A stretch of DNA of 64,000 nt, from contig NC_057926.1 of assembly GCF_018873765.1 (NCBI RefSeq), forward strand, positions 54,511,378 through 54,575,377, in the 5' to 3' direction. The notes beneath the pieces are model-generated. The model worked only from the letters and a program-made list of their open reading frames with translations, was not told the DNA's origin and did not search any database. A program made the position numbers and the translations under genes. This DNA is from Telopea speciosissima (taxonomy: Eukaryota > Streptophyta > Magnoliopsida > Proteales > Proteaceae). Below, one piece after another: positions 59,378 through 64,000 of the stretch (positions are counted from its first letter, which is position 1; each line of letters starts with the position of its first letter).

Positions 59378-59629
59378 CTAATACCTCTTCCTTGTTGCCC
59401 ATCCTTTCTTCATGTCGAGTTTGAGTTTAGCTTGAAATTCATCATGTGTTTTTTGAGCTGCTAATATCATCTCACTCGATATCCATCTTCTATGAGAAAA
59501 TAATAAATTATTTTTGGCCCTACATATGTACCAAGTAAGAAATGTGCATTCTCTACTTGCTTTTTCCGCAACCTTATGAGGTAAAACTGAAAAGAACTTC
59601 CAAACTAAACTGTCTTTGCAAAAGGACAC
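59378..59629 (-). mobile_element. LINE-derived coding fragment
   Basis: A minus-strand frame of 83 residues contains TWYICRAKNNLLFSHRRWIS then EMILAAQKTHDEFQAKL. This is the form of the linker between the zinc-binding reverse-transcriptase domain and RNase H in plant LINEs (W.IW.ARN..LF). No intact neighbours. Confidence 0.5.
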
Positions 59630-61970
59630 TTAAAAGAATTAAAACAGATGCCATGTTCAGATGTAGATGTAGAGAAAAAACACAAAAAAATCATAATAAG
59701 ACAAAAAAATTATGATGACACAATAATTGATTTATGAATTATGTTGCGAGAGTAGTAACTCTCTCTCGCAATTGATTGTCTTTCCAACAATTGAGGGAAA
59801 GGGTTTCGACACACTTGGTGGACCTCATATTCTCATAATAAGGATAAGGTTTCTGGTTCTGCGAATTGCGATCGATTTGGAATTAGGGAAGAAAGAGAGC
59901 CTTTTTTGCATTTTCTCCTTCATTCATGAAATGGGTTGTTCTTATCTTCTTCATTTTTATTTTGTTTTAAATTTTTAAATATGTTGATTGGATGGGCTCT
60001 CTTTGTCAAGTTTGTTGGATTTGAAATTGTCACACTTCCAAAGTTTATTTGGGAATGAATCTATTTATTTTCCACTTCAGTAAAATTAAAAAGATAAATT
60101 TGGTGTTGATGGATTCCTATAGTAGTAGGACTGGTCATATTGCTTGCTTTCCCTTGATTAACTTGATTCCATGGTTCCAAGATTTTGTAATTAAGGGCAT
60201 GTAAGGAAGCATGCAACAACAAATTTTAAACTGATTAGATGAGAGGCATGCATGAGCCTCAGTCCCAAAGCCTCACTCATGGCTATTTGTTTGTACCTAG
60301 AGTCCAGGGGTGTGGGTGTGTAACCGAGTAAATTGAGTAATACGAACACAAGAGAAAAAGAAAATGTATAGGGGAAACCTACATTTCTACCGGACTGTAG
60401 TTAAACTCTCCGTGGTTTCAAGGTTTCTGGTCAAAGCAAATTTAACTTTTTCTATTCATCACTATTCTCAATGAGCAAAGCTTTTACATTTATAAGAAAC
60501 CAAAAACCTAATTCTAATTTGTAACCCTATCCCATCTTATGGTTGAGATTAAACATGAAATAAGGGAATTAGCTAATCCAAGGTAACACTTAATCATCTT
60601 AAATATCTTGACACAGAATTATATCAAAAATGAACAAAGCAAATTAAAGGGAAAGGGGGCTCTCTCCCCCCAAATTTGTCCCAATGTGATGGACTTCAAA
60701 ACAGTTCAAGGTTGGTTGGGCCTTCAAGAAGCTAAATCACACACATGGGTGCATAGGCTGGCTCGTTTTGGGCTGATGTGGCCCTGAACTCGACCTGATG
60801 ATATGGGCTTTGGTCAGGTTGTGGAGCTCGGTTTGTCTAGCTGTGTATGGGCCTCCATGTTGTTATGGGCTTTGACAAGTTGATGGGTTCCTCCATCTGT
60901 CAACTTGCAAAGGGGCTGATGATGTGCTTTGACCCATAACAATTTTAGGTTTCTGATCTGGGCCTGCATCAAAGTCAACCCTCAAGGTTGGATATTTAAT
61001 TTTTTTATATCTTTGGTAGGTTCATTTCTCTTATTTATGTTTCTTCTCTAATGGTATGCTTGATTCTATTATCTTAAGCAATTAAGGTCTATTACTTCTC
61101 ACATCTACTGAATAGGGACTATGGTGTTATATATAAATCAGTGAGATCGTCATGCAAGAACATCCTCCTTTCTCATTTCGCCATGGATTCCATGATCTGT
61201 TACAATCTGAAGTACCTAGCATTGTATAAACTTCAAAATTTTCAAAAACTAATTCGTTGCTTTGATTTCACATGGGAATTTGTTCTAATTTTGCACCTGA
61301 ATTCTCAACTCTCTTCTCTGATCTTCACTTTGCTAAGGAGATGGCCGGGGCTTTATCATATGTGGTTAGAGTGTGACTTTACTTCAATGGTAGTTTGGAT
61401 GCACAATCTCACGAAGAGTGTTATCCACAAGATACAACTAAATTTAATTGTTTGCTAATTCCCTCAATGTTTGTCATTTATCGTTCCTCAATATTCTCTA
61501 GTTTTTTTTTATTTCTTCTTGAGAGCCTTGACTGTTTCTTTCCATGTTTTTTCACCCGTTGTTGTCATAACGTGAAATCATTATGACCACTGAAACGTTC
61601 AATGGAGAAACTTGAACCCTTCACCACCATCCGTTTTACCTAATTTATGTCATCTGTGCCTGCCATCAACCTTAATGAATCTAATTACAGTTGATTTTTT
61701 GTACGAACCCACACGATCTATACCAATAGAGCACAAGTTGCCAGATCCATCTCTTACATTGAGTCTGAAACACTGAAAAACCTCAGAAATACCTAATCTT
61801 CGTACCACACCCTCTATATAAAGTCATTTTCGCACAGAGCCAAAAACTATACGGTATCACTCGGATTTGTTTTTGGTCTTCCGAGCACATCATCCTTAAC
61901 ATTCTGCACTTCTTTTTAAAACGGTATAAAGTTTTTTATTCTCTATTCACTTTTTCTATAGCTCTTGGTG
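59630..61970. other. Intergenic with repeat debris
   Basis: No gene. The plus-strand frame at 61,324-61,420 (GLYHMWLECDFTSMVVWMH) resembles an RNase H fragment of a LINE. 60,310-60,480 has a repeat-like composition (AGGGGAAACCTACATTTCTACC). Confidence 0.4.
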
Positions 61971-61980
61971 GTAATGACTA

Positions 61981-62116
61981 GGATTGAGTTTCTCTCCACC
62001 ACAGTGAATGGGATTGGGAGAGGGCGGGAATAGGTATCGAAAGGGTATTTTGAAACATAATAAAACCCTAAGATGGTGGGTGAACCGTCTTCTATAGATG
62101 GAGGAAAACTTTGTCC
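61981..62116. mobile_element. Mutator-like MITE, second copy of the 16,731 family
   Basis: Starts GGATTGAGTTTCTCTCCACC and ends GGAGGAAAACTTTGTCC. It shares GGTGGGTGAACC and CTATAGATGG-like phrases with 16,731-16,912. Flanks TAATGACTA (61,972-61,980) and TAATGATTA (62,117-62,125) form a 9-bp duplication with one mismatch. Confidence 0.8.
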
Positions 62117-62119
62117 TAA

Positions 62120-62540
62120 TGATTATGTACCTTACTTTTCTTGCTTTGTTTTTTTTTCAATCCCATCCAAGGCGCTTCTCTTGAATCAAATAAAAGGGGG
62201 AAAAAACTACAACCTGGACTTACTATTATCCTACATCGTCCACAACCCTTTTCACTAAAAAAGGGAAAGAAAAACCTCCACTTGATCCTCAATTTCCATG
62301 CTGTATTTCTCTCTTTTGTATTGGAATTGAAGTCAGAATTGTACGTGAGAATTATACCTATTTCACTTCTCCTTGCGTAGTGTCATTTCTTTAGATTTTC
62401 GTGCACATCCTATAATCATCTACTAAATCTTTCTCTAATGCCACTTGTTGAGGACGAATGCGTAATCACAGGTAAAAAAAATCAAACAAACAATCACACA
62501 TAACATGAGGAATTTAACGTAGTTTGGCACTGTTGCATCA
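62120..62540. other. Intergenic, nothing recognised
   Basis: A+T-rich, no gene or repeat boundary recognised apart from the target duplication at its left edge. Confidence 0.45.
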
Positions 62541-62544
62541 AGAA

Positions 62545-63600
62545 ATCTCTACCAAGAGTCCTCCTGGGGTTCGGACCTGCACAAGAGAATAAGATGGACA
62601 CCAGAGAGCCGGTTTTCATCAGTGGGGGATTCTCTGATGTCTAAGTCAGATCTCTTTGAGCAACAATTGAGAATCATGAAAATGGTTTGTAAGAGGTTAT
62701 ACCTGGGTATATATAGCGTTTAGCCAAGGAGTAGGTGGTTCGCGCAAAAAATCTCCACCAAGAGTCTTCCTGAGTTTGGACCTGCACAAGAGAACAAGAT
62801 GGACACCAGAGAACTGATTTTCACCAGCGGGGGACTCTCCGATGCCTAAGTCAAATATCTTTGAGCAACAATTGGGAATAGTGAAGATGGTTTGTAAGTA
62901 GGGATGTAAATGGATATTCGTAAATTCGTATTCGATCCGCGTTCGTATCCGTTTAGGAGAATCCGAATCCGTCCGAAACTAATCGGATACGAATATGGTA
63001 ATCCCCCTATCCGACCGATCATTATCCGATTCAATTAGCAGTCCGACGGTAATAAAATATCTGAAATATAACTCTGTGTTTGTCTATCCTTTTAAGTTAC
63101 CTTATTAGATTTTGTTATCTTATTTTTATAAATTTATAAGTTAAGATAATTTGATTCTTTTTCTAGATTTGCTATTGGTTTATATATATATATTGTTTTA
63201 TGCAATGTGATACATGGAATTACATATCTATTAAAAAATCAAAAGTAAAAAACGTAAGAGAATAAAAGACTAAGAAGAGTTGAAGAAAGGGTAGTTACTG
63301 AACTCTCAAGTCTCAACCCTAACCCTCATCATAAAAACGGTAAATATGTCAACGGATAGTCGAAAAATCGTATTCGATCCATATTCATATCCATTTAGGA
63401 GAACCTGTATTCAAAAAATCACTATCCAGAAATTATCCGAATCCGTCTGAAAACCAATAGGATATTATCCGAATCTGTCCGAATATAATCGGATACGAAT
63501 ATGATAATGCCACTATCCGGCCGAATTCGATCCGTTTACATCCCTATTTGTAAGAGGTTATACCTAGGTATATAAAGCGTTTAGCCAAAGAGTAGGCAGT
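62545..63600 (+). repeat. Tandem direct repeat of about 200 bp, second unit split by a transposon
   Basis: Unit 1 (about 62,545-62,736) runs from AAATCTCTACCAAGAGTCCT through GACACCAGAGAGC and TTTGAGCAACAATTGAGAAT to GTTTAGCCAAGGAGTAGG. Unit 2 starts at about 62,749 (AAATCTCCACCAAGAGTCTT) and follows the same order. It is interrupted at 62,898 and resumes at 63,547 (GAGGTTATACCTAGGTATAT, GTTTAGCCAAAGAGTAGG) to about 63,600. Confidence 0.9.
62899..63546. mobile_element. hAT-superfamily MITE, 648 bp, with perfect 8-bp target duplication
   Basis: The ends are TAGGGATGTAAATGGAT and ATCCGTTTACATCCCTA, a 17-bp inverted repeat with one mismatch. TTTGTAAG lies directly on both sides (62,891-62,898 and 63,547-63,554). 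An 8-bp duplication with a TAGGG-type end is diagnostic of hAT elements. The uninterrupted neighbour repeat shows the empty site GGTTTGTAAGAGG at about 62,689. The interior has long subterminal arms rich in ATCCGAATCCGTCCGAA and GGATACGAATAT. No transposase frame. Confidence 0.95.
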
Positions 63601-63905
63601 TCACGTGAGAGTCCCAGTATGGTAGTTTCTATTCTCTATGAGAATATTTCTTAGAGAGGCCTCTTTAGGAGCGAGATTTTTTCTTTCCTTTGTTCCACTC
63701 TCTATTTTAGTAACTTCCATATGGGAATGGAGGGTTACGTGGCCCCCGAGATCGCACTCGGTGTTTTCTTCATGGGTCTTGATCTTGGATATGATCTATT
63801 GGATCTTGGGTCGTCATCCCATGATGACGTGGTGGGACCTTGTTGGGTGGTTATATTTTTGGTATTACACGAAGCACACCCAAAAGAATATAAAGAGATT
63901 TTCCT

Positions 63906-63940
<35 letters not shown>

Positions 63941-64000
63941 TGTTAGATGAAATTCTGTTTAGAGAGGAAACTATAAATATGAAAAACTTTCTACACTACT
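63601..64000. other. Right edge of window with AT microsatellite
   Basis: No gene recognised. A frame at 63,638-63,946 runs into the repeat and has no domain. An AT dinucleotide run of about 30 bases lies at 63,908-63,937. Confidence 0.6.

Noticed and set aside
63638-63946. 102-codon frame at the right edge
   Set aside because: It ends in an AT microsatellite (repeated Tyr/Ile) and has no domain.
1-64000. CRISPR arrays, phage, operons, riboswitches or bacterial origins
   Set aside because: None seen. The repeats are plant transposons or microsatellites, and the genes have plant introns.

Overview
The window is plant nuclear DNA from a flowering plant. Evidence: intron-split genes with GT-AG borders, families typical of angiosperms (type I MADS-box, WOX1, CLE peptide, CYP82 P450, EamA transporter), a plant Au-type SINE, a TRIM element with a tRNA-Met primer site, RTE-type LINE tails and many short inverted-repeat transposons (MITEs). 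The species cannot be fixed from the sequence. The loose gene spacing and A+T-rich intergenic DNA suggest a dicot, magnoliid or basal eudicot rather than a grass.

Layout. 1-530: possible last exon of a gene to the left, then unassigned DNA. 530-13,000: a tandem array of type I MADS-box genes. Copy 1 is a young pseudogene, copies 2 and 3 are intact, and copies 1 and 2 sit in two about 5-kb direct repeats with a partial third repeat tail upstream. 13,100-19,000: MITE-rich intergenic DNA. 19,015-20,508 (minus): a four-exon WOX1-type homeobox gene. 21,000-26,450: intergenic DNA with hairpin, hAT-like and LINE fragments. 26,709-34,078 (minus): a six-exon gene for a 249-residue membrane protein carrying the S-x3-H, D and H-x3-H signature of the CREST membrane hydrolases, with a TRIM in its last intron. 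36,000-39,000: MITEs. 39,910-40,218 (plus): a one-exon CLE16/17-like peptide gene. 40,200-48,800: mainly decayed repeats, a PPR pseudogene and a LINE RNase H relic. 48,849-55,701 (plus): a seven-exon EamA/DMT transporter with a 4-kb intron holding a SINE. 56,173-58,703 (minus): a two-exon CYP82 P450. 58,700-64,000: intergenic DNA, ending in a tandem repeat split by a hAT-type MITE with a perfect 8-bp target duplication.

The genes do not form one pathway. Two are developmental regulators (WOX1 in leaf-blade outgrowth, a CLE signal peptide), one cluster is a reproductive-type MADS family, and the others are a transporter, a specialised-metabolism oxidase and an uncharacterised membrane protein. 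No bacterial, viral or CRISPR-like system was seen. The features most worth following are the MADS array with its dated lesions, the CREST-like gene, and several mobile elements whose boundaries can be read to the base. Exon borders were deduced by hand from reading frame, splice dinucleotides and phase; no alignment was run.
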